NCBI GenBank assembly: GCA_902826395.1 | Contig: CADEER010000017.1 | Coordinates: forward strand, 21,573-63,873 | Direction of reading: 5' to 3' | Origin: an uncultured bacterium | GTDB taxonomy: Bacteria; Desulfobacterota; Binatia; HRBIN30; CADEER01 | Length of the DNA stretch: 42,301 bases | Shown here: in pieces, positions 10,156 to 18,436 of the stretch | Position numbering within the stretch: position 1 is the first letter of the stretch | How the letters are laid out: each line of letters starts with the position of its first letter | Notes under the pieces: model-generated | What the model was told of the DNA's origin: nothing | What the model saw: the letters and a program-made list of their open reading frames with translations, nothing else | The model's database searches: none | Made by a program: the position numbers and the translations under genes

Positions 10156-10195
10156 AAAACGGCCGCTGGCTTCCGCCAGCGGCCGTTTTCTTTTT
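10156..10195 (+). terminator. Rho-independent terminator after copy A
   Basis: A perfect 15-bp stem (AAAACGGCCGCTGGC, 10156-10170) with a TTCC loop and its complement at 10175-10189 is followed by CTTTTT. It lies 18 bases after the copy A stop, so copies A and B are probably transcribed separately. Confidence 0.93.
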
Positions 10196-10447
10196 GGCCT
10201 CGGATCGAGCGACTGAGGCGCAAGTCGCTCGTGCTGCCCCGAATGCGTCCTTCGCTCACCTTTGGCTCGCGAAGTGGCTTCCCGTCCGGACCTCGTTCGG
10301 TTCTCCGGGACTGGCAGTGGAATCTCTTGGCTTGGCAGGGACCTATCGTGCTAGGCCTTGGACCAGCCTACCAATCAGTACTCAAGCTGCCAGGTGGTCC
10401 CGCTGTCCCAGGATTGCGCGATCGTCTTCGCGTTAGGGGGGAATCAA
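10196..10447 (+). promoter_or_regulatory. Leader region of copy B
   Basis: About 250 bases between the copy A terminator and the copy B start hold no convincing gene. The region should contain the copy B promoter, but I see no clear -35/-10 pair. It ends with a strong ribosome binding site, TTAGGGGGGAATCAA before ATG at 10448. The string GGGGGAxxCxAATG also precedes copy A and the gene at 28345, so these paralogous secreted genes share a start context. Confidence 0.5.
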
Positions 10448-12268
10448 ATGGTCCATTCTCGAGTGTTTAGCGTTGCCGCAACGACGCTTTTCGTGGTCGC
10501 AGCGCTATTCGCGATCCCAAATGCCGCTCTTGGTGTCTGCGGTAACGGCGTCATCGAGATCGGGGAGGAGTGCGACGAGGGGGGGCTCAACGGCGGTGTG
10601 TCGTGCTGTGAAACGGACTGCACGCTCAGTGACCTGGACGAGCCCTGCCGCGGACCGGTGGGTGGTGCCTGCGATGCCATCGAGACTTGCGACGGCGTTT
10701 CGGCCGACTGCCCGGCCAACGTGGTGTCGCCGTTTGGGACCGTCTGTCGGGCGGGTTCGCCGGGCGACCTCTGCGATATCGACGAGGTGTGCGACGGCCT
10801 GGTCGCGGCCTGTCCGCCCGACGACGTGCAGGTAATCGACACCCCGTGCCGCCCGGCCGCCGGTGCTTGCGACGTTGAAGAAAAGTGCGACGGCGTTTCC
10901 AAGCTCTGTCCAAATGACGACTTGGTCGAGGCGGGCACGACCTGCCGCGTCGCGGCGGGTATCTGTGACGTCGATGAAGATTGTACCGGTGCGAGCGCAG
11001 CCTGCCCGACCGACGGCTTCGTCGCTTCTGGGACCACGTGTCGCGCTCCTGTCGACGTCTGTGACGCCGAGGAGGACTGCACCGGCTCGAACGCTGCTTG
11101 CCCGGCCGACGGCATGACCGCGTCGGGCACCCCGTGCCGAGCCCCAGCGGGCGACTGCGACGTTGAGGAGACCTGCGATGGCGTCGGCACTGCTTGTCCG
11201 GCCGACGACGTGGCAGATGCCGGCGTCGTCTGCCGCTCGGCCACGGTCGGCGATGTCTGCGATGTCGAAGAGGAGTGCGACGGCAGCAGTACGACCTGCC
11301 CACCCGACACTGTCGAGCCGGCAGGGACGCTCTGCCGCCCGGCGGCGGATGACTGCGACGTCGAAGAGGATTGCGACGGTACCAACAAGACCTGCCCGGC
11401 CGATGCGCTGGCATCGGCGGGTACCCTTTGCCGCGCTTCGGCGGGTGCTTGCGACATCGAAGAGGATTGCGACGGCACCAATGTCGCCTGCCCGGCCGAC
11501 GAAGTGGAGCTGGCGGGGACGCTTTGTCGGGCTGACGCCGGCGACTGTGACGTCGCCGAGCAGTGCGATGGCAGCGCCGTCACCTGTCCGGCGGACGGCT
11601 TCGAAAGCAACGGAACGCCGTGCACCGACGACAGCCTGTTCTGCACCGGCGACGAGACTTGCCAAGCCGGGTCGTGCACCAGCGCTGGCGATCCGTGCGG
11701 CGGGGGCACGTGTGATGAGCCCGGTGACGTCTGTCTCTTTATCGGCTGCGAACCCAGCCCGCTCGGCTCCTGCAGGACCGCGGAGAAGTCGATCTTGCTG
11801 TACAAGAACAAGTTCCCCGAGAGCCGCGACAAGCTGGTCTACAAATGGATCCGCGGCCAAACGACGAATCAGGCAGACTTCTCCAACCCGGTCACGTCGG
11901 CACAGTACGATCTCTGCATCTATGCCGGTGCGGTGCCCAGTCTGATCCTGGAGGCCAACGTGCCGTCGAGCACGACCAAGTGGAAGCTGTTGAGCGGCCT
12001 GGGCTACACCTACACGGACAGTGGCTTGAGCGCGGACGGCACGCAGAAGATCATTCTAAAGGGTCACCCGGAGAACAAGGCCAAGATCCTCTGGAAGGGG
12101 AAGAGTGCCACCCTGCCCGATCTGACTGCGCTGCCGGTTGCGATGGGAGACTTCCCGGTCGTCGTCCAGGTGGTGAACAACGACAACGGGATGTGTTTCG
12201 AAACGACCTTCGACGCCGGCGACGTCAAGAAGAACGATCTCGAGCAGCTCCGGCTGAAGGATCAGTAA
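10448..12268 (+). CDS. Secreted Cys-rich repeat protein with shared C-terminal domain (copy B)
   Basis: A 606-residue paralogue of the gene at 7627. The signal peptide (hydrophobic core VAATTLFVVAALFAIP, cleavage near AALG) is followed directly by CGNGVIEIGEECDEG, so the beta-type N-terminal domain of copy A is missing. Ten tandem disintegrin-like repeats follow, several nearly identical in position and wording to those of copy A, then the same C-terminal domain (SILLYKNKFPESRDKLVYKW through DVKKNDLEQLRLKDQ). The ATG at 10448 has a strong GGGGGGAA site, whereas the upstream extension of the frame does not look like a signal peptide. The tandem arrangement and matched terminators indicate local duplication. 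It is likely extracellular and disulfide-rich. Confidence 0.88.
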   Translation: MVHSRVFSVAATTLFVVAALFAIPNAALGVCGNGVIEIGEECDEGGLNGGVSCCETDCTLSDLDEPCRGPVGGACDAIETCDGVSADCPANVVSPFGTVCRAGSPGDLCDIDEVCDGLVAACPPDDVQVIDTPCRPAAGACDVEEKCDGVSKLCPNDDLVEAGTTCRVAAGICDVDEDCTGASAACPTDGFVASGTTCRAPVDVCDAEEDCTGSNAACPADGMTASGTPCRAPAGDCDVEETCDGVGTACPADDVADAGVVCRSATVGDVCDVEEECDGSSTTCPPDTVEPAGTLCRPAADDCDVEEDCDGTNKTCPADALASAGTLCRASAGACDIEEDCDGTNVACPADEVELAGTLCRADAGDCDVAEQCDGSAVTCPADGFESNGTPCTDDSLFCTGDETCQAGSCTSAGDPCGGGTCDEPGDVCLFIGCEPSPLGSCRTAEKSILLYKNKFPESRDKLVYKWIRGQTTNQADFSNPVTSAQYDLCIYAGAVPSLILEANVPSSTTKWKLLSGLGYTYTDSGLSADGTQKIILKGHPENKAKILWKGKSATLPDLTALPVAMGDFPVVVQVVNNDNGMCFETTFDAGDVKKNDLEQLRLKDQ

Positions 12269-12284
12269 TCGGTCGTAGGCAATG

Positions 12285-12323
12285 AAAACGGCCGGTGCCA
12301 TTCGGCACCGGCCGTTTTCTTTT
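12285..12323 (+). terminator. Rho-independent terminator after copy B
   Basis: A 15-bp stem (AAAACGGCCGGTGCC, 12285-12299), ATTC loop and its complement at 12304-12318 are followed by CTTTT. The base of the stem (AAAACGGCCG) equals that of the copy A terminator, so the duplication included the 3' end. Confidence 0.92.
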
Positions 12324-12478
12324 GGCGGCTCGCAACGCTAGCTCATCGACGAAACGTGCAATCGGCATCCCTTCGGTTCCGCGCTCGCGGCGGCGAGCCG
12401 ATCAACCCACGCTGATTCGGGATCTTCCGGAGCTCGAGGATCGGCGCCCGCGGCGGCTCCCGTGCGCTGCGAGCGGGA

Positions 12479-12604
12479 TCACGATTTCTTGAAAACCGAT
12501 CGCTTTGCTTCGGCGGTATCGCGCTTCTTCTTTTTCTGAGCGTCGTTCTTGGCCTGCTTCTGGTTCTCGTTGCGACGTACGGACTTTGGTGACTTGTCTC
12601 CCAT
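12479..12604 (-). CDS. Small Lys-rich protein, MGDKSPKS family
   Basis: A 41-residue reading frame, start ATG at 12604, stop TGA at 12479. It begins MGDKSPKSVRRNENQKQAKN and continues with a run of Lys and ends SVFKKS. The ribosome binding site AGGGGAG lies 8 bases upstream of the start. I recognise this as one of the short, strongly basic, low-complexity proteins starting MGDKSPKS or MGDKG that are scattered through genomes of many environmental bacteria. No function is established. The high charge suggests disorder and possibly nucleic-acid or ribosome association, which is an inference. It is monocistronic as far as can be seen. Confidence 0.7.
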   Translation of the reverse strand: MGDKSPKSVRRNENQKQAKNDAQKKKKRDTAEAKRSVFKKS

Positions 12605-12694
12605 TGTGGTCGCTCCCCTGAGGTTGATTGGTTGTCGCCTCGTGCCCTCGTTCAACGGTCCCGAGGCGGAATAATTGGACGTGGCCGTCTTCGA

Positions 12695-12892
12695 TCACCC
12701 TCGGCCCGTCTCGCCACGCGCGTCGGCCTCGCGCTTCCCTTCCCGGAATTCCTTCCAGAAGTCCGTCCTCGACGAGACCTGCGAGGGGGATGGCTCTGTC
12801 TGAATTGGTTCGTCCGAAGCGACGGCACGGCCGAATTTTTGCCGGAGCGCTCGAAATCCCGAGACGATCGACGCACCCAGATGCTTCCACAT
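12695..12892 (-). CDS. Possible small hypothetical protein
   Basis: A 65-residue frame from ATG at 12892, preceded by GGTGAGAGA, that reads as a plausible protein: an amphipathic start (MWKHLGASIVSGFRALRQKF), an acidic/Ser-rich middle, and FWKEFREGKREADAR near the end. No signal peptide or known motif is visible. It stands alone between the MGDKSPKS-type gene and the tRNA. The overlapping frames on both strands are Arg/Pro-rich and look like shadows, which favours this one, but I do not recognise the family. It could still be non-coding. Confidence 0.4.
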   Translation of the reverse strand: MWKHLGASIVSGFRALRQKFGRAVASDEPIQTEPSPSQVSSRTDFWKEFREGKREADARGETGRG

Positions 12893-13238
12893 TCTCTCAC
12901 CGTGTACCTGCGGAATTCGCATAGGAGTCGGGGGCTGGCGAAGCCGCCTGCTCGTCGAGCCGTTCTGCGAACGCTGTGGAGAGCTCATAGCTCCCGGTAG
13001 AGCACGTACACCATTCGGTGGGGGGCCGTAGTTGCCTCCGGAGTCCGGGCTGCCAACGCGATAGTTCAGCCCTCCGCCGATCGAGGGCCATTGTCAACTC
13101 GCGGCATGTCGCCGATCGCGTCCCGTCGCGACGTCGCTCCGGTCCCGCGTCTGCGTGGAGGGTCGAACGGGCGACGCGATGCCCTCCTCCGCCAAGGCTA
13201 CGGAGGGCGTCCTTCGCTTTCCTTCGGCGAGCGAAGGA
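12893..13238. other. Intergenic region with hairpins beside tRNA-Ser
   Basis: No convincing gene is seen in this stretch. Its right end carries two hairpins: CCTCCG/CGGAGG at 13186-13206 and GTCCTTCGC/GCGAAGGAC at 13209-13239. They lie immediately 3' of tRNA-Ser on the minus strand. They have no T tract, so they may be a repetitive palindromic element rather than a terminator. Open frames across it are Arg/Pro-rich shadows. Confidence 0.5.
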
Positions 13239-13325
13239 CGGAGGGGGAGGGATTCGAACCCCCGGACCCTTGCGGGTCACCGGTTTTCAAGACCGGCGCC
13301 TTAAACCGGGCTCGGCCACCCCTCC
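13239..13325 (-). tRNA. tRNA-Ser(UGA)
   Basis: The minus strand reads GGAGGGG (acceptor), the D arm with GGCCGAGCCCGGTTTAAGGC, and an anticodon stem CCGGT/ACCGG enclosing CTTGAAA, so the anticodon is TGA. A long variable arm (GACCCGCAAGGGTC) marks a serine tRNA. The T arm has GGGGGTTCGAATCCCTC, and the acceptor closes with CCCCTCC plus a G discriminator. The CCA end is not encoded. The length is 87 nt. Confidence 0.96.
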
Positions 13326-13396
13326 GTATGGTGCCGCCGACAACAGTTCCGCCGAGGAGAGCGCGTCCGGCGCCGCTGCGCAAGTGGAGTGTCAGG

Positions 13397-15082
13397 TCAG
13401 ATCTCGTTCGGGCGGCCGCGCAGCGGCAGGTCGAGACACAGAGTCGTTCCTTCCGGGCTCGACGTCTCGAGGGTCAGTTGACCGCCGTGGGCGTGTGCCA
13501 GCGTGCGGCTGATACTGAGCCCGATGCCGAGACCGTTCTCCTTCGTCGAGTAGAATTGGTCGAAGCAGGACCGCGCGGCCACCGCGCCCATGCCGGGGCC
13601 GTTGTCCGCGATCCGGATCCGAATGCGCCCGGCGCCGTTCTTGTGCGTCGATACCTCGACGAGTCCGTCCTGCCTCCCGCTCTCCTCGATCGCTTCGCAG
13701 GAGTTCAGCAGCAGGTTCAAGAGGATCTGGGTGATCTGCACGTCATCGACGTTGGCGAGCGGAAGTCCCGGCGCCAGCCGGCAACTGAACGAGACCGCGG
13801 GGAAGGAATGAGCCATTTGAACAAACCGAACCGCTTCACTGGCGATCTCGTTCGCGTCGCATGGGCTGCGCTGCGGCTGTCGCTTCTGCAGAAACGCCCG
13901 CAGCCGATCGATGATGCCGGCCGCGCGCATCGCCTCGTCGGCGATGCGCTGCAGCGGTTCGCCTAGCTCGTCCCGGGCGCTCTCGTGCTTGCGAAGGATC
14001 ATCAGAGATGCGCCGGCGTAGTTCGAAATCGCCGTAAGGGGCTGGTGGTATTCGTGAGCCATGCCGGCCGCCAGCTCTCCCATCAGTGTGACGCGCGAGA
14101 GATGAGCGAGATCGGAGCTCAATCTCCTGGTCTCGCGTTCGGCCGCGTCGCGCTCGTTGGCGATCGAACGGGTGAACAACGCAGTCAGGATGCCGACCAG
14201 GGTAAACACTTGCAGCTCGATCAGTGCTTGGTTCGTTGGGTGGTCGCCGAATGGTCCGTGGCCCTTGGCGGTTGCCAGGATCAAGGCGGCGGCGACGGCG
14301 GATCCGACCAGGCTCGCGAGTCTATCGTTGAAGCGGTAGGCGATGAACACCACGAGCGGAAAAGGCAGGAACGCGAGCCGCATGTTGCTTCCGATCAGTG
14401 CCCCGTCGAGAAACGACACCACGCAAACCAGCGCAATCCCCGCGATCGCAAGGGGCATGATCCCTCGATCGCGCTGGTTCAGCCGGATGCGGTCGCCCTC
14501 GGCCCAGGCCAGGACGGCCGGTGCGAGCATGTAGATACCGGCGAGATCCCCGACGACCCAGGTCAGCCAGGTTTCGGAGAAACTCGACCACTCGATCGCG
14601 CCGCTCGCGGCCAGCGTGAGGGTGGCCAGGGTAGCGGCGGCCGCGCAGCTGATCGGGCCGGCGACGAGCAACAGCGCGGCGACGTTGCGCGCGTGATCGA
14701 GCAAGGCCCCGCCGAACTTGGCGCGCCGATAGATAGCCGCGGCGACGAACGGCTCCGAAGTGACGGCAAAGGCGATCAACGAGCCGATCGAAAGCGGCAT
14801 GAGAAACCCGGTAGTCTCCGCGGACCTCAGCAGCGGCAAGGTGCTGACGACCGCGGCGCCGGCGAACACGCCGGGCCACACTCGGGTGCCGAGACATATG
14901 AATGCGGAAACCGAAATTCCCGACGGAAGCCAGATCGGAGTTGCGAGGCCGGGCGGAATCGCAAGCAAATGGCCCAGCTCTCCGGTCGCGACGAACAGAA
15001 CGGCGACGATCGCCGATTGCGTCCATCGGTTCTCCAGTACCCTGGGGGCGGCTCGGAGGCCGCCCGGTCGAGGTGTGTTCAA
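13397..15082 (-). CDS. MASE1-type membrane sensor histidine kinase
   Basis: A sensor kinase of about 561 residues. The first 300 residues form a multi-helix membrane domain of MASE1 type (PIWLPSGISVSAFI near residue 50 is characteristic). A short coiled region leads to the HisKA helix with the phospho-acceptor in GMAHEYHQPLTAISNYAG near residue 345. The ATPase domain shows the N box (NLLLNSCEAI), G1 (DNGPGM) and G2 (GLGIGLSIS). The H-box with HQPL resembles the DctB/FixL group. No response regulator is adjacent, so it is an orphan and its signal is unknown. The frame opens with TTG at 15082 without a clear ribosome binding site, so the start is uncertain. Confidence 0.87.
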   Translation of the reverse strand: MNTPRPGGLRAAPRVLENRWTQSAIVAVLFVATGELGHLLAIPPGLATPIWLPSGISVSAFICLGTRVWPGVFAGAAVVSTLPLLRSAETTGFLMPLSIGSLIAFAVTSEPFVAAAIYRRAKFGGALLDHARNVAALLLVAGPISCAAAATLATLTLAASGAIEWSSFSETWLTWVVGDLAGIYMLAPAVLAWAEGDRIRLNQRDRGIMPLAIAGIALVCVVSFLDGALIGSNMRLAFLPFPLVVFIAYRFNDRLASLVGSAVAAALILATAKGHGPFGDHPTNQALIELQVFTLVGILTALFTRSIANERDAAERETRRLSSDLAHLSRVTLMGELAAGMAHEYHQPLTAISNYAGASLMILRKHESARDELGEPLQRIADEAMRAAGIIDRLRAFLQKRQPQRSPCDANEIASEAVRFVQMAHSFPAVSFSCRLAPGLPLANVDDVQITQILLNLLLNSCEAIEESGRQDGLVEVSTHKNGAGRIRIRIADNGPGMGAVAARSCFDQFYSTKENGLGIGLSISRTLAHAHGGQLTLETSSPEGTTLCLDLPLRGRPNEI

Positions 15083-15152
15083 GCCCGAAAGTGGATCAGG
15101 TTTCCGGCCCGGTGTCTAAGAGTTCATCAGACCGGGGCGATCGGGACGAGAC

Positions 15153-15371
15153 TTAGAGCGCAACCCACCAGACGATGATGGTGAAGAGGGCCAGAGCAAC
15201 GAGGCCGGCGATGACGGCGAGGAGGCGCGAACGACTGGTGACCGGGAAGTGAATTCGGCCGCAGTACGCGCAGGGGGTCGGCAGCCAATCTTCGGAGACG
15301 GGACTTTCCCTGCCGCAGAAGTGGCATCTCGCGAAGGTGGTGGCGGGTGCGGTTTTCGATGGAGGAGCCAT
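15153..15371 (-). CDS. Zinc-ribbon membrane-anchored small protein
   Basis: A 72-residue protein with two CxxC knuckles, C16-x2-C19 and C34-x2-C37, spaced as in a zinc ribbon. A single C-terminal membrane helix follows (LLAVIAGLVALALFTIIVWW). Such ribbon-plus-helix proteins are common and mostly uncharacterised. The ribbon probably faces the cytosol. The ATG at 15371 has only a weak ribosome binding site; an in-frame ATG further upstream is possible. It lies 70 bases upstream of the histidine kinase on the same strand, so the two may be co-transcribed. Function is unknown. Confidence 0.65.
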   Translation of the reverse strand: MAPPSKTAPATTFARCHFCGRESPVSEDWLPTPCAYCGRIHFPVTSRSRLLAVIAGLVALALFTIIVWWVAL

Positions 15372-15608
15372 CGTATCGGTCGCTCGACGCCTGACGAGTA
15401 TCCTTGCTCGGGTCGCGAGCGGCAAGCGAAAGAATGGGGTGGTGGTCATTCCTCGGCGATTCGATGTGGGCTGCGGTTCGATCGCACGTTGCTTGCGGCC
15501 GTTGGGGAGACGAGCGCGTCTTGTCGCTTGACGCGCGCCGGACATGCCGGGAGTATTGCCGAGGCCAACGTTCGGAAGGCCGCTGCGTCGGTGAGGGGAG
15601 GGTGTCGG

Positions 15609-16811
15609 ATGTTGAGAGGGATGTGGCGGACATCGATTCTGCTGCTCGGCTTGTGCGCCGCGCCGCTGGCGATGATCGATGAGGCTCGCGCCGAACCGTA
15701 TCTGGCGCTGCGCAGTGGAGTGAAGTGCAACGGCTGTCACGTCAACGTGACCGGCGGCGGTATGCGCAGCTCGTTCGTCTCGGCGCACAGCCGCGACATC
15801 CTCAAGTATCCGAACTGGTTCGACGACCTCACCAAGCCGATCGAGTCGTTCGACGGCACCATCAACGACTATCTGGCGATCGGGGCCGACCTGCGCACCA
15901 GCGCGCGACTGATCTTCCAGGACGAGCCGGGAGACGACGGCCTCGTCGACAACAACGAGGTATTCCGGGGGCGCCTCGACGAAGTGGACGTCGACGTCGA
16001 CGAGGCGGTCACCTACCTGAATGCCACGGTCATCCCGGATCTGCTCGAGTTCTATGTCGATCTGCGCCTGGCGCCGACCACCGACGCGCGCGAGGCGTGG
16101 GGCATGATCTACCTGCCGCACGACTTCTTCATCAAAGCCGGGCGCATGTTTCTGCCTTACGGCTTGCAGATCCAGGATGACGAATCCTTCATCCGCGGCG
16201 GCCGCAACGGTTCGGCCAATACCGGGTTCGACTTCGACCTGCGCAGCGCGGCCGTCGAGAGTGGTTGGATGTCCGGGCCGTGGGCGGTGGTTCTTTCGGT
16301 CGCCGAGGGCGCCGGCGATCGCGACGTGCAGGTTACCGGTAGCGCCTCGGCACTGTTCCGCGACGTGACGGTGCTCGACAGCGTGTTCGTCGGCGCCTCG
16401 GGCAACCGCAACGGCGGCGACGAGGAGACCTATCAGTTCGCCGGCTTCGGAGGCTTTGGCATCGGTCCCTTCATCTATCTCGGTGAGGTCGACTTCATCC
16501 AGCGGCGCGTCGCGGAGTTCGACGATCCAACGGGGCCCAAGGAGTACCGCGGCGGTTTCATCCACTACAGCGAGCTCAACTACCTCGCCTTCAACTGGTT
16601 GAACGTGAAACTGGCGTTCGACTACGCCGACTACGACGGCGATCTGAGCCAGCGCGCTGACGACTCCGAGAACCGCTTCAGCATCGGCCTCGAGCCGTTC
16701 CTGGCACGCTTTCTACAAACGCGCCTCTTCTATCGAGTGTCGAACGGCATCGAGTCGAACGCCAGCCACAACCAGAGCATCCTCTCCGCCGAGGTGCACT
16801 TGTTCTTCTAG
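15609..16811 (+). CDS. Outer-membrane beta-barrel with N-terminal heme c motif
   Basis: A 400-residue exported protein. The signal peptide ends near DEARAEP. A single c-type heme motif CNGCH (C40, C43, H44) follows in the context LRSGVKCNGCHVNVTGGG. The rest has alternating hydrophobic/polar strands with many aromatic residues and ends EVHLFF, a terminal Phe typical of Bam-inserted barrels. The design suggests a porin-like barrel with one covalently attached heme at its periplasmic end. Proteins of this LRxGxxCxxCHVNxTGGG type occur in Deltaproteobacteria-like genomes without a firm function. The ATG at 15609 has GAGGGGAGGG upstream. It neighbours other heme-motif genes. Confidence 0.8.
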   Translation: MLRGMWRTSILLLGLCAAPLAMIDEARAEPYLALRSGVKCNGCHVNVTGGGMRSSFVSAHSRDILKYPNWFDDLTKPIESFDGTINDYLAIGADLRTSARLIFQDEPGDDGLVDNNEVFRGRLDEVDVDVDEAVTYLNATVIPDLLEFYVDLRLAPTTDAREAWGMIYLPHDFFIKAGRMFLPYGLQIQDDESFIRGGRNGSANTGFDFDLRSAAVESGWMSGPWAVVLSVAEGAGDRDVQVTGSASALFRDVTVLDSVFVGASGNRNGGDEETYQFAGFGGFGIGPFIYLGEVDFIQRRVAEFDDPTGPKEYRGGFIHYSELNYLAFNWLNVKLAFDYADYDGDLSQRADDSENRFSIGLEPFLARFLQTRLFYRVSNGIESNASHNQSILSAEVHLFF

Positions 16812-16838
16812 CGCGGCCGCCGACGCTGACCTTCAGCG

Positions 16839-17822
16839 TCAATCGAGAGACGTGATCCAGTCGCGGACGAGCGCGGTCTGCTCCTCGTCGAGAAATCCAC
16901 CGAGCAGCGGCATGCGCGATCCGAAGGCGACGGAGGGCGGGCCGACGATCTTGATGTAGAGGAAGCTGTCGTCGGGATTGCCGGGCTCGACGAGAAGGTA
17001 GCCGGCATTGATCGCGGCGAGATTCGTCGGTTGGACATCGACCAACTCGGCGAACGATTCACCTTCCTCCAAGCTCAGGCCCGCCGATGGGAAGTCGCCG
17101 CTGTGGCAGAACTGGACGGCGCAACTCGGCGAGAACACGGCTTCTTGCACCTGCTCGAGAGTGACTTCCGACGGCGTGGTCGGCGCTGGCGTCTGGGTGG
17201 GCGCCGGGTCGGTCGGCGTCGGCGTGTGCGGCACCGGTGTCTCGGTGTCGGCACCGGCGGTCGGCGTGGCGGCAGCGGCGGTTGGCGTCATGGCGGGATT
17301 GGTGGCCGATGGCGTGGCAGAGGGTGCGGGGATCGTCGGAGTGTCGGGCAGGCTGGTTGGAGTCGGGGTTGCGGTTGCGGTCGTCGGGCCCGGCGTTTCG
17401 GGACCCGGCGCGCCCTCTAGTATCCAGTCGCGAATGAACTGAATGTCGGCGTCCGAAAGGGGCTCGGCGCCTTGCGGCATCCGGCTGCCTTCGCCGGGAC
17501 CCGGCGCCTCCAACTTGCGCAGCAGGAAGCTCCCGTCGGGATCGAACGGCGCCACCCGCAGCAGTCCCTCGCCGAGCGCCGCGGGGTTCTGTGGTACTGC
17601 CCCGACCAGCTGCTCGTAAGAAAAGGCGGAGGTGAGGATCAAGCCGCCCGCCACGGACTGGGGATTGTGACAGGGGCCGGAGGTGCAGCTTTGATCAAGA
17701 ATGTCGCGCTGCAATACCGCGAACCAGTCCGTGCTGGTATTCGGTGCCGGTCCGTCACCGGCGCATGACGCCAGGATCGCGACCGATGCGCACACGAATA
17801 GCTTCGCGATCCTGTCCCTCAT
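16839..17822 (-). CDS. Lipoprotein with two C-x4-C-H heme-like domains
   Basis: A 327-residue lipoprotein (lipobox LASC, Cys at about residue 20). It contains two similar domains, each with a C-x4-C-H motif: CTSGPCH at 46-52 and CAVQFCH in the second half. Both end in an MP element followed by a helix with IRDWI or VRDWI, like cytochrome c domains with a Met ligand (SRMPQGAEPLSDADIQFIRDWI and SRMPLLGGFLDEEQTALVRDWI). A 75-residue Pro/Thr-rich linker separates them. The wider C-x4-C spacing is seen in some planctomycete-type cytochromes; whether heme is attached here is uncertain. It converges on the heme-barrel gene and probably acts in periplasmic or surface electron transfer. Confidence 0.75.
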   Translation of the reverse strand: MRDRIAKLFVCASVAILASCAGDGPAPNTSTDWFAVLQRDILDQSCTSGPCHNPQSVAGGLILTSAFSYEQLVGAVPQNPAALGEGLLRVAPFDPDGSFLLRKLEAPGPGEGSRMPQGAEPLSDADIQFIRDWILEGAPGPETPGPTTATATPTPTSLPDTPTIPAPSATPSATNPAMTPTAAAATPTAGADTETPVPHTPTPTDPAPTQTPAPTTPSEVTLEQVQEAVFSPSCAVQFCHSGDFPSAGLSLEEGESFAELVDVQPTNLAAINAGYLLVEPGNPDDSFLYIKIVGPPSVAFGSRMPLLGGFLDEEQTALVRDWITSLD

Positions 17823-17894
17823 CGACGGCAATCTTCCGTGCGCCCGCGCGGTAACGTGTGTACGAATCGGAAACTCGAAGAGGGAAACCGGCGC

Positions 17895-18269
17895 CTACTT
17901 GGCCTTGGCTTCGGTGACCATGATCGCCGCGACGCCGCCCTTGGAGTACTTCACACCTTTGATCGAGGCATCGCGTCCGGCCAACTTCACGGCGTCGGCG
18001 TAAGGGTCGGGATTGTCGTGGTCCTCGATGAGCAAATACACCTCGTCGCTGGCGGTGAGCACACCAACTGGCAATCCCTTCTGCGCGCACATCTCGGCGC
18101 AGGCTCGGTGTTTGCGCCCTTTGCTGCCCTTGTGGAGGTAGCAGGTCATATCGAGGATCTCGCCCTGGACGGCGACTTCCTCCTGACCCAGCGCCACCGG
18201 GGCGGCGAAGGCGGGGAGCAAGCTGGTCGCGAGAACGATGGAGAGCGTGGTTCTGGCAAAGAATTTCAT
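17895..18269 (-). CDS. Small periplasmic Cys/His protein
   Basis: A 124-residue exported protein with a signal peptide (hydrophobic core TLSIVLATSLLPAFA). The mature part is a small beta-rich domain containing GEILDMTCYLHKGSKGRKHR, with Cys 43, 57 and 61 and His 46 and 54 in a cluster that could bind a metal or heme. The tail DASIKGVKYSKGGVAAIMV looks like a compact beta domain. I have seen similar uncharacterised periplasmic proteins near cytochrome genes but cannot name the family. It sits upstream of the C-x4-C-H lipoprotein on the same strand and divergent from the diheme cytochrome, so a redox role is inferred. Confidence 0.65.
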   Translation of the reverse strand: MKFFARTTLSIVLATSLLPAFAAPVALGQEEVAVQGEILDMTCYLHKGSKGRKHRACAEMCAQKGLPVGVLTASDEVYLLIEDHDNPDPYADAVKLAGRDASIKGVKYSKGGVAAIMVTEAKAK

Positions 18270-18436
18270 CGGCCCAATATTCCGGCGACGCGTCGCTCTG
18301 TCAATTTTCCGGCGGGTGGTGGTCGATGGAGAGGTTGACGGGTCTGGCGAGCGATTGAACGGTTCGCCCGACGAGAATGGCGGAGAACCCCGCTGCCCAT
18401 TGAAGCGCGAGCGGATCCGTCCTTAATGAAGGGCGC

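Noticed and set aside
8364..11832. Long open frames on the minus strand opposite the Cys-repeat genes (447 and 462 residues, Ser/Gln/Pro-rich).
   Set aside because: They arise from the regular codon pattern of the plus-strand repeats, have no ribosome binding site or signal peptide that fits, and their wording just mirrors the repeat. The plus-strand genes have signal peptides, starts and terminators.
15375..16565. Minus-strand frame of 470 residues covering the heme-barrel gene, containing the zinc-ribbon protein at its end.
   Set aside because: Only the last 72 residues look like a protein; the upstream part is the reverse complement of the barrel gene.
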